A stretch of DNA of 6,174 nucleotides from NCBI GenBank assembly GCA_013695005.1, contig JACDBJ010000213.1, positions 1-6,174 of the forward strand. The letters are read 5' to 3'. Made by a program: the position numbers and the translations under genes. A model generated the notes under the pieces. The model was not told the DNA's origin. It ran no database searches and saw only the letters and a list, made by a program, of their open reading frames with translations. The stretch's first letter is position 1; each line of letters starts with the position of its first letter. Shown in pieces: positions 1-5,028 of the stretch. The stretch comes from Pseudonocardiales bacterium. GTDB taxonomy: Bacteria > Actinomycetota > Actinomycetes > Mycobacteriales > Pseudonocardiaceae.

Positions 1-50
1 GCCCTCGCGTGTGCGGCGGCGCGGGCCAGCGGGTCGATCAGCAGGCTCAT
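1..50 (-). CDS. Start of an unidentified downstream biosynthetic gene (partial, runs off the window)
   Basis: An ATG at 50-48 opens a reading frame that stays open to the window edge and encodes MSLLIDPLARAAAHARA. The ATG overlaps the TGA of the lantibiotic dehydratase (47-49) as ATGA, the usual sign of translational coupling, which is the main reason to believe the start. Sixteen complete residues are too few to assign a family. From the position immediately after a class I dehydratase, a LanC-type cyclase or a tailoring enzyme such as a methyltransferase would be expected, but this is inferred from context only. Confidence 0.6.
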   Translation of the reverse strand, partial: MSLLIDPLARAAAHAR

Positions 51-3000
51 CGGCTGCTTCCGTCCCGGCGGGCCGTGGCGGCCAGGGCGACGCCGCGGGC
101 CAGCCGGTGTGTGAGCGCTTCGCCATCGGGGTCGATCCCGTGCGCGCGGACGTAGTGCAGGTGCAGCAGCGACACCGCCACCGATGCCGGCCGCACCTGG
201 GTGGTCTCGGCGGTCAGCAGCTCGGCATAGCGGGTCGCTGCCACCCGCCGGGCCTGCCAGGCATCGTGGATGCGCGCGCCACCGGGAATGCTCGACAGTG
301 TCGAGCTGCCCAACTCGATCGAGATGTCCGAGCCGACGCCGGCCAGGTCGAGGGCTTGCCGTTGGGCGTCGCGATCCACCCGTGCGCGGCCGGCGAGTTC
401 GGGGTGGTCAACCAGCCATTGCATCGCCGCGTCGCGGCTCCCGGTCAGGGCGCAGACCAGCTCGACCAGGCTCGCCGCGGTGAGCGCCTCGGGTTGCACC
501 AGCGGGGAGCCGGTGCCGGTTGGCCTCGATGACAGAGCGGTGAGTTCCGCAAGGACCGCCACGGAGTCGGCGGCGAACAAGGTCTCCGCGGCGGACATCG
601 CCGCACCCGATCCGTACCGGGCGGTCTCCGGCTCGTAGGTACACAAGGCCAGATCGCCGACCAGGCCCTGCCGGCGCAGCTCGGCCGCCCACGCCCCGAC
701 ACGCTCGGCGGCTTGCCCGTAGTCCTGCTGGCAGCGCAGCCGCAGCCGCAGATGCGGCGTCGGGCTGCGGTAGCGCACGAACCACCACAACGGCGGGTTG
801 TCCCACGCGGCGAGCAGACCGGGCAGGTGGCCGGTGATGATGGTGTCGACCACCTCTGGGTGGCATGCCAGCTTCGCGAACAACACGTCTGCGCCTGGCT
901 GCACGCTGTGTCCGCGCTCGATCAGCGGCAACGGCCCCGGCCTGGTCACCACCGCGGGGGCGCGGGCTGGTGTAGCGATGCTGGCCATGGGGATGACGAC
1001 CTCGTGTGCGCGGCCGTCGATCCACCCGTGATCAGCGGCCGTGGGCGCTTCCACCACGGTGACCGTGTCCGGAGCGTCGTCCAAGTGAGCGCGCATCAGC
1101 GCCATGTCCAGGGGGTCGTCGAGCTGCAGCCGTAGCCGCTGGTCGGCCGTGCCCACGTACACATCGGCGGGCAGGTCCAGCCGGTCCCGGACCGCCGCCA
1201 GCGCCGTCGTCCACTCGCGCTGCGACGCGCCCCGGCCTGGCAGATCCGCCGATGACACGCGCCATCGGGCCGCGGACAGGATGCTGCGGCGGTAGCGCAC
1301 CCGAGGCCGGTAGGGCAGACAGCCGGCCACTCCCCAGTCGAACAATGACACCGCCGCGCTCGCGGCCCGCGGCAGCTCGAACAGCAAACGTGCCAGCGCG
1401 GGCATCGTGTGTCGGGCCGGTGCATGGGTGAGCACCGGCTCCACCACCAACCGCCGCGAAAGCGACACCACATACATCCGGTCGTGGTCGGCCGAGACGG
1501 CAAGATCGTGCAGCGGGATACGGCCTTGCCCGTGGTCGCGGTGCTCGCCCAGGCTCACCAGCTCAGGCAGCACGAGCGATACCCGGGCGACGTTCTCCAC
1601 CCGCGGATGGTGCGGCGGGAACGACAACTGTGCAGCCACCGCGCCACTGACCGCGACCGGAAGCTCGCCGTAGTGCCCGACCATCCGCCGCCGGTCGTCC
1701 CCGGACAGGACGTCGAGGAACCGCCCGCTCGTGGCGATCGCGGTCCGGCCGATCCCGGTCACCGCCAACGTGAACGCCCCCGCTGCCAACGCCGCCATAG
1801 TGCGCGCGCGGACGTCGACACAGATGTCCAGATGCGGGGCCGGCCGAACCTCGTCCCGGCCGTTGTCTCCGGCCAACGCGTCGATGCCCGCCTCGTCGAG
1901 CACGACCTCCCGCGCACCGTCCAACGCCGCCCGCTGCGCCAGAACCACCAACCGCTCCTCACGCGGCGACACGAGTGCGGCCGGTGCTCGCGGCTGGCCG
2001 TAATGGCTGGGGAGCCCGAGCCCGGTCGTCGAATCGACAAGCTGCTCGACCGGGACCACCGCGCCTGACCCATACCGGTTCAAGAAGCGGGTGTGGTACT
2101 CCTGCCAGCCGGGCTTGCCCGCCGGGGCCGGGGACAGCCGCAGCAACGCACTCGCCGCCCACTCCGCTTCGCTCACCACCTGCGGCGGCAACACCACCGA
2201 GGCGCCGAGTCGCAGATCCAGCGTCAGCGGCTGGCCGGCGGACGTCGAGTCGTCGGTAGACGACAACGCCCGCATACGAGCGGCTGCCGCCCGCCTGGCC
2301 TTCCCGTCAACCCAACTCGACGCTTGATCGGCCGCCTGCAGCTCCGCGTGGATCGCACCCAGCTCGCGAATCAAGGGCGCCACCTGCGCGACGGCGGCCG
2401 CGTCGACGCCCTGCAGTCGGCGCAGGACATGGGCAAGACTGTCGGTACTGGTCGACGGCGGGCGCAGGTCGCTGATCAGGACACCCCGCGCCATCAGCTC
2501 GGCCACCACGGCATCGAGCGCCGCAACCGAAGCTGTGCCGAAGTCCGCACCCGGCTTCGCGATCAGATCACCCACTCCGACCGGCGACCGGGCCATCCGC
2601 ACGATCATCGCGACGATCGGGCTGTGCCGAACCGACACCTCGACCACGCCCCGCCGGTTGGGATGACCAGCGTGTGGTTGCCACGGCACCACCAGCCGCT
2701 CACCCCGGACAACGGCGAGATCGTTCGCCGTCACCGTCAGGCGAGCCCGCAGCTCGGAACAACCCTCCAGCTCGGCGATGACCGCCGCCAGCCAGACCCC
2801 GCCTGCACGGGTTCGGGCCTGGTGACACTCCGTCCACCCCACCGACACCGGAACCCCGAACCGCAGCGGAACAACCCCGGCGAACGCGCCAAAGGGTGTC
2901 GCTCGGCCACGCATCCGCACGAGATACCGCGCGACCGACATGACCATGCGCCGCACTTGCTCAGGACCAGGCCGGAGCCCAAGTCGCACGGCCTCGACGC

Positions 3001-3205
3001 GATCTGCCAGCGTCGGGCTCGCTACGGCAATGGCCTCCGAGACAGCGACCCGCGACCACACCTCGTCAAGCCAGGCGCACGACTGCTCGACCTCGGCAGG
3101 ATCGGCCAGATCAGGCCAGAGCGCGGGAACCACGTCGCTGCCGTGCACCGTTGCCCGTAGCAGCGCCGCATCGACATGCCGGTACCACCGGCCACGCTCC
3201 CGCAC
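47..3205 (-). CDS. Class I lantibiotic dehydratase (LanB), full length
   Basis: A 1052-aa dehydratase that should convert Ser and Thr of a precursor peptide to dehydroalanine and dehydrobutyrine in the cytoplasm. In this family the N-terminal domain transfers glutamate from glutamyl-tRNA to the hydroxyl and the C-terminal domain eliminates it. The start has the family pattern YRHVDAALLRA (residues 8-18). The glutamylation-domain signature RYLVRMRGRATPFGAFAG is at 93-110. The SpaB_C (thiopeptide-type) elimination domain spans about 770-1040, with WWFVRYRSPTPHLRLRLR at 807-824 and YEPETARYG near 857-865. Both domains are fused in one chain of the usual length for full LanB, not split as in thiopeptide clusters. 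The start is GTG at 3205: the frame is closed by TAG at 3220-3218, and an AGG lies 6 nt upstream. The gene follows the precursor by 39 nt, and its stop overlaps the next start. No frameshift or premature stop is seen. Confidence in the family is high; the substrate is inferred from adjacency. Confidence 0.97.
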   Translation of the reverse strand: MRERGRWYRHVDAALLRATVHGSDVVPALWPDLADPAEVEQSCAWLDEVWSRVAVSEAIAVASPTLADRVEAVRLGLRPGPEQVRRMVMSVARYLVRMRGRATPFGAFAGVVPLRFGVPVSVGWTECHQARTRAGGVWLAAVIAELEGCSELRARLTVTANDLAVVRGERLVVPWQPHAGHPNRRGVVEVSVRHSPIVAMIVRMARSPVGVGDLIAKPGADFGTASVAALDAVVAELMARGVLISDLRPPSTSTDSLAHVLRRLQGVDAAAVAQVAPLIRELGAIHAELQAADQASSWVDGKARRAAAARMRALSSTDDSTSAGQPLTLDLRLGASVVLPPQVVSEAEWAASALLRLSPAPAGKPGWQEYHTRFLNRYGSGAVVPVEQLVDSTTGLGLPSHYGQPRAPAALVSPREERLVVLAQRAALDGAREVVLDEAGIDALAGDNGRDEVRPAPHLDICVDVRARTMAALAAGAFTLAVTGIGRTAIATSGRFLDVLSGDDRRRMVGHYGELPVAVSGAVAAQLSFPPHHPRVENVARVSLVLPELVSLGEHRDHGQGRIPLHDLAVSADHDRMYVVSLSRRLVVEPVLTHAPARHTMPALARLLFELPRAASAAVSLFDWGVAGCLPYRPRVRYRRSILSAARWRVSSADLPGRGASQREWTTALAAVRDRLDLPADVYVGTADQRLRLQLDDPLDMALMRAHLDDAPDTVTVVEAPTAADHGWIDGRAHEVVIPMASIATPARAPAVVTRPGPLPLIERGHSVQPGADVLFAKLACHPEVVDTIITGHLPGLLAAWDNPPLWWFVRYRSPTPHLRLRLRCQQDYGQAAERVGAWAAELRRQGLVGDLALCTYEPETARYGSGAAMSAAETLFAADSVAVLAELTALSSRPTGTGSPLVQPEALTAASLVELVCALTGSRDAAMQWLVDHPELAGRARVDRDAQRQALDLAGVGSDISIELGSSTLSSIPGGARIHDAWQARRVAATRYAELLTAETTQVRPASVAVSLLHLHYVRAHGIDPDGEALTHRLARGVALAATARRDGSSR

Positions 3206-3218
3206 CCCAAACCTGCCC

Positions 3219-3244
3219 TACCCGGGTAAAGCCGCGGAAGGCGG
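3219..3244 (-). other. Inverted repeats between precursor and dehydratase genes (possible attenuator or processing site)
   Basis: The 39-nt gap between the precursor stop and the dehydratase start holds two small dyads. One is CCGC-GGAAG-GCGG (3232-3244; 4-bp stem, 5-nt loop, extendable by one G-U pair). The other is a perfect 10-bp palindrome TACCCGGGTA (3219-3228). Neither is followed by a U-rich tract, so this is not a convincing terminator. Partial structures after a precursor gene often set a high precursor-to-enzyme transcript ratio, but here that is inference. In GC-rich DNA such short dyads can arise by chance. Confidence 0.3.
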
Positions 3245-3391
3245 TCAGCAGTCGCCATCCTTGCGGGTGTCGCACCCATCGTCGGTGCTGCCCAGCAACG
3301 CTGCGGCCACCGGCCCGGCCACCACGATCCTGACGTCGAGATCAAGATCAGCACTGTTCTCGGCGACAGCTTGGAAGTTGTCGATGGTCAT
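3245..3391 (-). CDS. Lanthipeptide-type precursor peptide, 48 aa (FxLD-like leader box)
   Basis: A 48-residue peptide encoded just upstream of the dehydratase on the same strand. The leader contains LDLDVRIVV (16-24), which matches the F/L-x-L-D recognition box of class I leaders (FNLD in nisin, LDLDL-type in actinobacterial lantibiotics) bound by LanB. An AGPVAAALL segment (25-33) links it to the C-terminal core GSTDDGCDTRKDGDC (34-48). Dehydratable and cyclisable residues are Ser35, Thr36, Cys40, Thr42 and Cys48, allowing rings Ser35 or Thr36 to Cys40 and Thr42 to Cys48. The core is acidic (five Asp, one Arg, one Lys) and has two Asp-Gly steps. The ATG at 3391 has a strong ribosome binding site 7 nt upstream. 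As I recall, the STDDGC segment resembles cores of the actinobacterial FxLD lanthipeptide family, but the tail lacks the Ser/Thr/Cys-rich end usual there. The coding region is too short for codon statistics; location, leader box and ribosome binding site carry the call. Confidence 0.88.
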   Translation of the reverse strand: MTIDNFQAVAENSADLDLDVRIVVAGPVAAALLGSTDDGCDTRKDGDC

Positions 3392-3398
3392 GATGAAA

Positions 3399-3407
3399 CC
3401 CTTCCTT
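3399..3407 (-). promoter_or_regulatory. Strong ribosome binding site of the precursor gene
   Basis: The minus strand reads AAGGAAGGG ending 7 nt before the precursor ATG at 3391. It is among the best Shine-Dalgarno matches in the leftward operon and suggests the precursor is translated independently and at a high level, unlike the overlapping genes upstream of it. Confidence 0.8.
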
Positions 3408-3411
3408 CTTG

Positions 3412-3480
3412 TCAGAGCGGATGATGATTTCCGTCGAACCGCATAACGGCGCTTCGACCGGCCTTCGGCGTCCGAGTCAT
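3412..3480 (-). CDS. Possible 22-aa mini-ORF between radical SAM and precursor genes
   Basis: The ATG at 3480-3478 overlaps the TGA of the radical SAM gene (3479-3477) as ATGA, and the frame runs 22 codons to TGA at 3414-3412, five nt before the precursor's Shine-Dalgarno AAGGAAGGG. The minus strand has AGAGGAGG at 3500-3493, inside the radical SAM gene, 12 nt before the ATG, a little far for an ideal site. The product is basic (MTRTPKAGR at its start, NHHPL at its end), has no Cys, and resembles nothing I recognise. It could be a leader peptide whose translation affects the hairpin it contains, a small accessory peptide, or chance: an ATGA at a TGA stop needs only one preceding A. Confidence 0.3.
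   Translation of the reverse strand: MTRTPKAGRSAVMRFDGNHHPL
3431..3461 (-). repeat. Imperfect inverted repeat upstream of the precursor gene
   Basis: GTCGAA (3433-3438) pairs with TTCGAC (3453-3458). Inside, CCG (3439-3441) pairs with CGG (3447-3449) around the loop CATAA, leaving a 3-nt bulge. Outside, CC (3431-3432) can pair with GG (3460-3461) across a 1-nt bulge. The element sits 40-70 nt upstream of the precursor ATG and just after the radical SAM stop. It could be an RNA hairpin that protects or attenuates the precursor transcript, or a protein-binding dyad. No U-tract follows, so a simple intrinsic terminator is unlikely. Confidence 0.45.
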
Positions 3481-4211
3481 TGCGATGCTGGGCCTCCTCT
3501 CAGCAAAGACTGCAGTCGCGTCGACACATGCCAGCCGCGCAGTACCGCTGCCTCGGCAAGCCATGACAGCTCAGCCAGCACCGTTGTCGCAGCGGTTCCG
3601 GCGGGCATCACCCAGATGGGCGCCAACGCGAACTGCTGCTCCAGCTCGGCGATCTCGTCAAGCTCGCTGTGGTCCCTGACCGCGAAGGCGAAGACGGCCT
3701 GGCCGCACGCGACGAACGCTTCCAGGGCCGCCGGGTTGATGCGCTGCGCGGGCACCAGCCGCGCGCCGGCATTGGCGAGCCTTGGTGACACCACGAAGAG
3801 ATCGGTGACCACAGTCAGCGCCGGTTCGGGTGCGCACGTGCCATTGGTTTCGATCTCCACCCAGCGCCCGGCGTTGGCAAGGCACCTGACGAGGGGCACG
3901 AGCTGAGGCTGCTGCAGCAGCGGCTCGCCACCGGTGATGACGACCAGTTGTGCGGATGATCCGAGCGCCCAACTGGCGAGCTCGTCCACGCTGAACCGGC
4001 GGCTGTGAAGCCGCGGGTCGAAACGCGACCAGTCCCAGGTGTGCGGCACGTCGCAGCCAACGCACGCAAGGTTGCAGCGCGAGAGGCGGATGATCATGGC
4101 GAGTTGGCCAGCCGACGGCCCATGACCTTGGAAGGTCGGCCCCACGCACTCACTCACGTCCAGCAGAGCACCGCCGACATGGCCTCCGGGAAAGATCGCG
4201 TCCGACTTCAC
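3477..4211 (-). CDS. QueE-like radical SAM enzyme (7-carboxy-7-deazaguanine synthase family) with altered active site
   Basis: A 244-aa compact radical SAM protein, the size of QueE, which converts 6-carboxytetrahydropterin to 7-carboxy-7-deazaguanine with a [4Fe-4S] cluster, SAM and Mg2+. Family features in order: GPTFQGHGPSAG (24-35); the cluster motif CNLACVGC with Cys46, Cys50 and Cys53 (CX3CX2C); HTWDW (57-61); the SAM-binding TGGEP (93-97); ETNGT (121-125); SPRLANAG (142-149). There is no SPASM or other extra Cys cluster as in many peptide-modifying radical SAM enzymes. Two deviations stand out. QGEGP of QueE is QGHGP here (His30), and the CDT that follows the cluster, whose Thr contacts Mg2+ in the known structure, is CDV here (Val55). 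GTG at 4211 is chosen because it overlaps the previous stop (GTGA) and gives the expected N-terminus. No QueC, QueD or GTP cyclohydrolase gene is in the window. It may be a true QueE, a related deazapurine enzyme, or a repurposed peptide-tailoring enzyme. Confidence 0.92.
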   Translation of the reverse strand: MKSDAIFPGGHVGGALLDVSECVGPTFQGHGPSAGQLAMIIRLSRCNLACVGCDVPHTWDWSRFDPRLHSRRFSVDELASWALGSSAQLVVITGGEPLLQQPQLVPLVRCLANAGRWVEIETNGTCAPEPALTVVTDLFVVSPRLANAGARLVPAQRINPAALEAFVACGQAVFAFAVRDHSELDEIAELEQQFALAPIWVMPAGTAATTVLAELSWLAEAAVLRGWHVSTRLQSLLRGGPASQ

Positions 4212-4537
4212 CGGCCAGCCGCCGTCTCGTCGCCGCGCGCCGGCTCCGCACGTTCGAGGTTGTGCAGAGCGCTTCGCAGGCGACGTACCTGCCGTGGCGT
4301 CAGCGCTATCGGCCCGGCCGCGGACGCTGAGATCACAACCCCGGTGATCCCCTGGTGGATCACCAGCCGTGCCGAAGACCCTCGGGCGTCCCGGCAGGGC
4401 ACGACATGGTGCGATCCGAATCTCAACCGACGCCACAGTGCGCAAACGCCGCGAGTGGCGCCGCTGCGTCGTACTGGGCCGTCGACACCGGGGAGACCGG
4501 TGACCGGCTCCAGCACGGTGCCGCTTGCCGCTGTCAT
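4208..4537 (-). CDS. Small uncharacterised protein, 109 aa, coupled to the radical SAM gene
   Basis: The ATG at 4537 overlaps the stop of the preceding small gene (ATGA), and its own TGA (4210-4208) overlaps the radical SAM GTG (GTGA). Being locked between two 4-nt overlaps is the strongest evidence that it is real. No Shine-Dalgarno sequence precedes the ATG, so translation is probably by coupling. The N-terminal 30 residues are low in structure. Then come a basic, mixed stretch (WRRLRFGSHHVVPCRDARGS, 35-54), two likely beta strands (ARLVI, 56-60; GVVISA, 66-71) and an amphipathic helix (VRRLRSALHNLERAE, 84-98). Residues 66-94 resemble residues 31-59 of the protein encoded just upstream. I do not recognise a named family. 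A partner or substrate-binding subunit for the radical SAM enzyme is inferred from coupling alone. The frame is open further upstream (to 4591), but that would overlap the previous gene by some 58 nt. Confidence 0.75.
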   Translation of the reverse strand: MTAASGTVLEPVTGLPGVDGPVRRSGATRGVCALWRRLRFGSHHVVPCRDARGSSARLVIHQGITGVVISASAAGPIALTPRQVRRLRSALHNLERAEPARGDETAAGR

Positions 4538-4752
4538 CGGTCGCGATCGGACGCGGAACGGGCGCCGGCCGCCGCCAAGCGAGCCAGGCACACACGCAGC
4601 TCGTCAAGCTCGGCAAGACCGACGTCGGCGACCTCGCCGGGCGGCGCGACGATGGTGACACCCCGAGCGCTGCGGGTCAGCTTCAGCTGACGCCACCGTC
4701 CCACTGCGTCGTAGCAGCCGACTGCGTCTTCGGGCCGATCCGTGAGCCCCAT
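4534..4752 (-). CDS. Small uncharacterised protein, 72 aa, first gene of the leftward operon
   Basis: The ATG at 4752 is chosen because a perfect AGGAGG lies 4 nt upstream (4762-4757). The frame continues upstream to a TTG at 4896, but the added 48 residues look random and lack a ribosome binding site. The TGA (4536-4534) overlaps the next ATG. The product starts MGLTDRPEDAVGCYD, has strand-like segments RQLKLTRS (21-28) and GVTIVA (31-36), a PPGEVADVG turn (37-45), and an amphipathic helix LAELDELRVCLARLAAAG (46-63). The beta-beta-helix pattern recurs in the next protein (about 8 of 29 positions identical, ungapped). It does not clearly show the full winged-helix layout of a PqqD-type peptide recognition element, though a reduced version cannot be excluded. 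Function unknown; as the promoter-proximal gene of the cluster it likely serves the same pathway. Confidence 0.72.
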   Translation of the reverse strand: MGLTDRPEDAVGCYDAVGRWRQLKLTRSARGVTIVAPPGEVADVGLAELDELRVCLARLAAAGARSASDRDR

Positions 4753-4931
4753 CCCGCCTCCTGCGTTGCCGTCCGAGTAAGCATCGAGCTGGACAGCGGC
4801 GGAGGCCGGGGGCTTCGAGCGACAAGCCCGGACCCCGCCGCTAGATCGAGTGCGGCTGGCATCAGCCGGCGTGTACCAACCAAGCCGAACGATCAACCGC
4901 TACAGTGAAGCAGGTGCGATGTACTTGATAG
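4753..4931 (-). other. Long untranslated leader of the leftward operon
   Basis: If transcription starts near 4925 from the candidate promoter, the transcript carries about 170 nt before the first gene. I see no riboswitch, tRNA-like fold, or small ORF with a ribosome binding site in it. The only open frame is the in-frame TTG extension of the 72-aa gene, judged non-coding. The length leaves room for an unrecognised RNA element or an additional promoter nearer the gene. Confidence 0.3.
4757..4762 (-). promoter_or_regulatory. AGGAGG ribosome binding site fixing the start of the 72-aa gene
   Basis: The minus strand carries AGGAGG with 4 nt before the ATG at 4752. This site decides the start against the upstream TTG at 4896, which has no purine-rich sequence before it. 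Confidence 0.75.
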
Positions 4932-4954
4932 TTTGTAACACGTTACATTGTGAT
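4925..4954 (+). promoter_or_regulatory. Candidate rightward promoter for the XRE/DUF397 regulator pair
   Basis: TTGATA (4925-4930) and TGTGAT (4949-4954) are separated by 18 nt, giving 5/6 and 4/6 matches to the housekeeping sigma consensus. It lies in an AT-rich island in otherwise GC-rich DNA and would start transcription near 4961, about 68 nt before the regulator's GTG. The operator-like palindrome at 4934-4947 fills its spacer, which would fit autoregulation. The -10 match is weak. Confidence 0.4.
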
Positions 4955-4960
4955 TGACAA
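4932..4960 (-). promoter_or_regulatory. Candidate leftward promoter for the lanthipeptide operon
   Basis: On the minus strand TTGTCA (4960-4955) and TACAAA (4937-4932) are separated by exactly 17 nt, matching the housekeeping consensus at 5/6 and 4/6 positions. The palindrome at 4934-4947 covers most of the spacer and part of the -10 hexamer, so a bound regulator would block this promoter. It overlaps the rightward candidate promoter, making the two likely mutually exclusive or jointly regulated. Confidence 0.45.
4934..4947. promoter_or_regulatory. Operator-like palindrome TGTAAC-AC-GTTACA
   Basis: Perfect 6-bp inverted arms with a 2-nt spacer lie in the intergenic region between divergent units, inside both candidate promoters. 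It is the only strong AT-rich dyad I see there. The neighbouring XRE-family protein is the natural candidate to bind it, since regulators of this type commonly bind short palindromes next to their own gene. Binding is inferred. Confidence 0.6.
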
Positions 4961-5010
4961 GACACGACGGTGACCCGCGCCGCTAACGTCCTGTCAGAGG
5001 CCGGCTCACG

Positions 5011-5019
5011 AAGGGAAGG
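5011..5019 (+). promoter_or_regulatory. Ribosome binding site of the XRE regulator gene
   Basis: AAGGGAAGG ends 9 nt before the GTG at 5029 and supports that start over downstream alternatives. The purine-rich site contrasts with the coupled start of the following DUF397 gene. Confidence 0.7.
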
Positions 5020-5028
5020 CCGCCACCC

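Noticed and set aside
2093..3160. Long plus-strand open frame (355 codons) opposite the dehydratase
   Set aside because: The product is a low-complexity Arg/Pro/His-rich sequence with no domain signature, and it lies wholly antisense to a clear LanB. Long antisense frames are expected in GC-rich DNA.
3245..3391. Precursor as a thiopeptide, sactipeptide or other radical SAM-only substrate
   Set aside because: The leader box fits class I LanB recognition, LanB is full length and not split, no YcaO or cyclodehydratase is present, and the radical SAM enzyme lacks auxiliary cluster cysteines. A secondary radical modification remains possible.
4212..4661. N-terminal extension of the radical SAM protein to a 394-aa form
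   Set aside because: The extra 149 residues are Arg/Pro/Ser-rich and overlap two small genes in other frames. The GTG at 4211, overlapping the previous stop, gives a normal QueE-length protein.
4753..4896. TTG-initiated N-terminal extension of the 72-aa protein
   Set aside because: No ribosome binding site before the TTG, and the extension is Ser/Arg/Pro-rich without pattern. The internal ATG has a perfect AGGAGG.
4954..4959. Perfect TTGACA as a -35 element for the regulator gene
   Set aside because: No acceptable -10 hexamer lies 16-19 nt downstream (the region is GC-rich). The match is better explained as the reverse of the leftward TTGTCA with a weaker rightward promoter just upstream.
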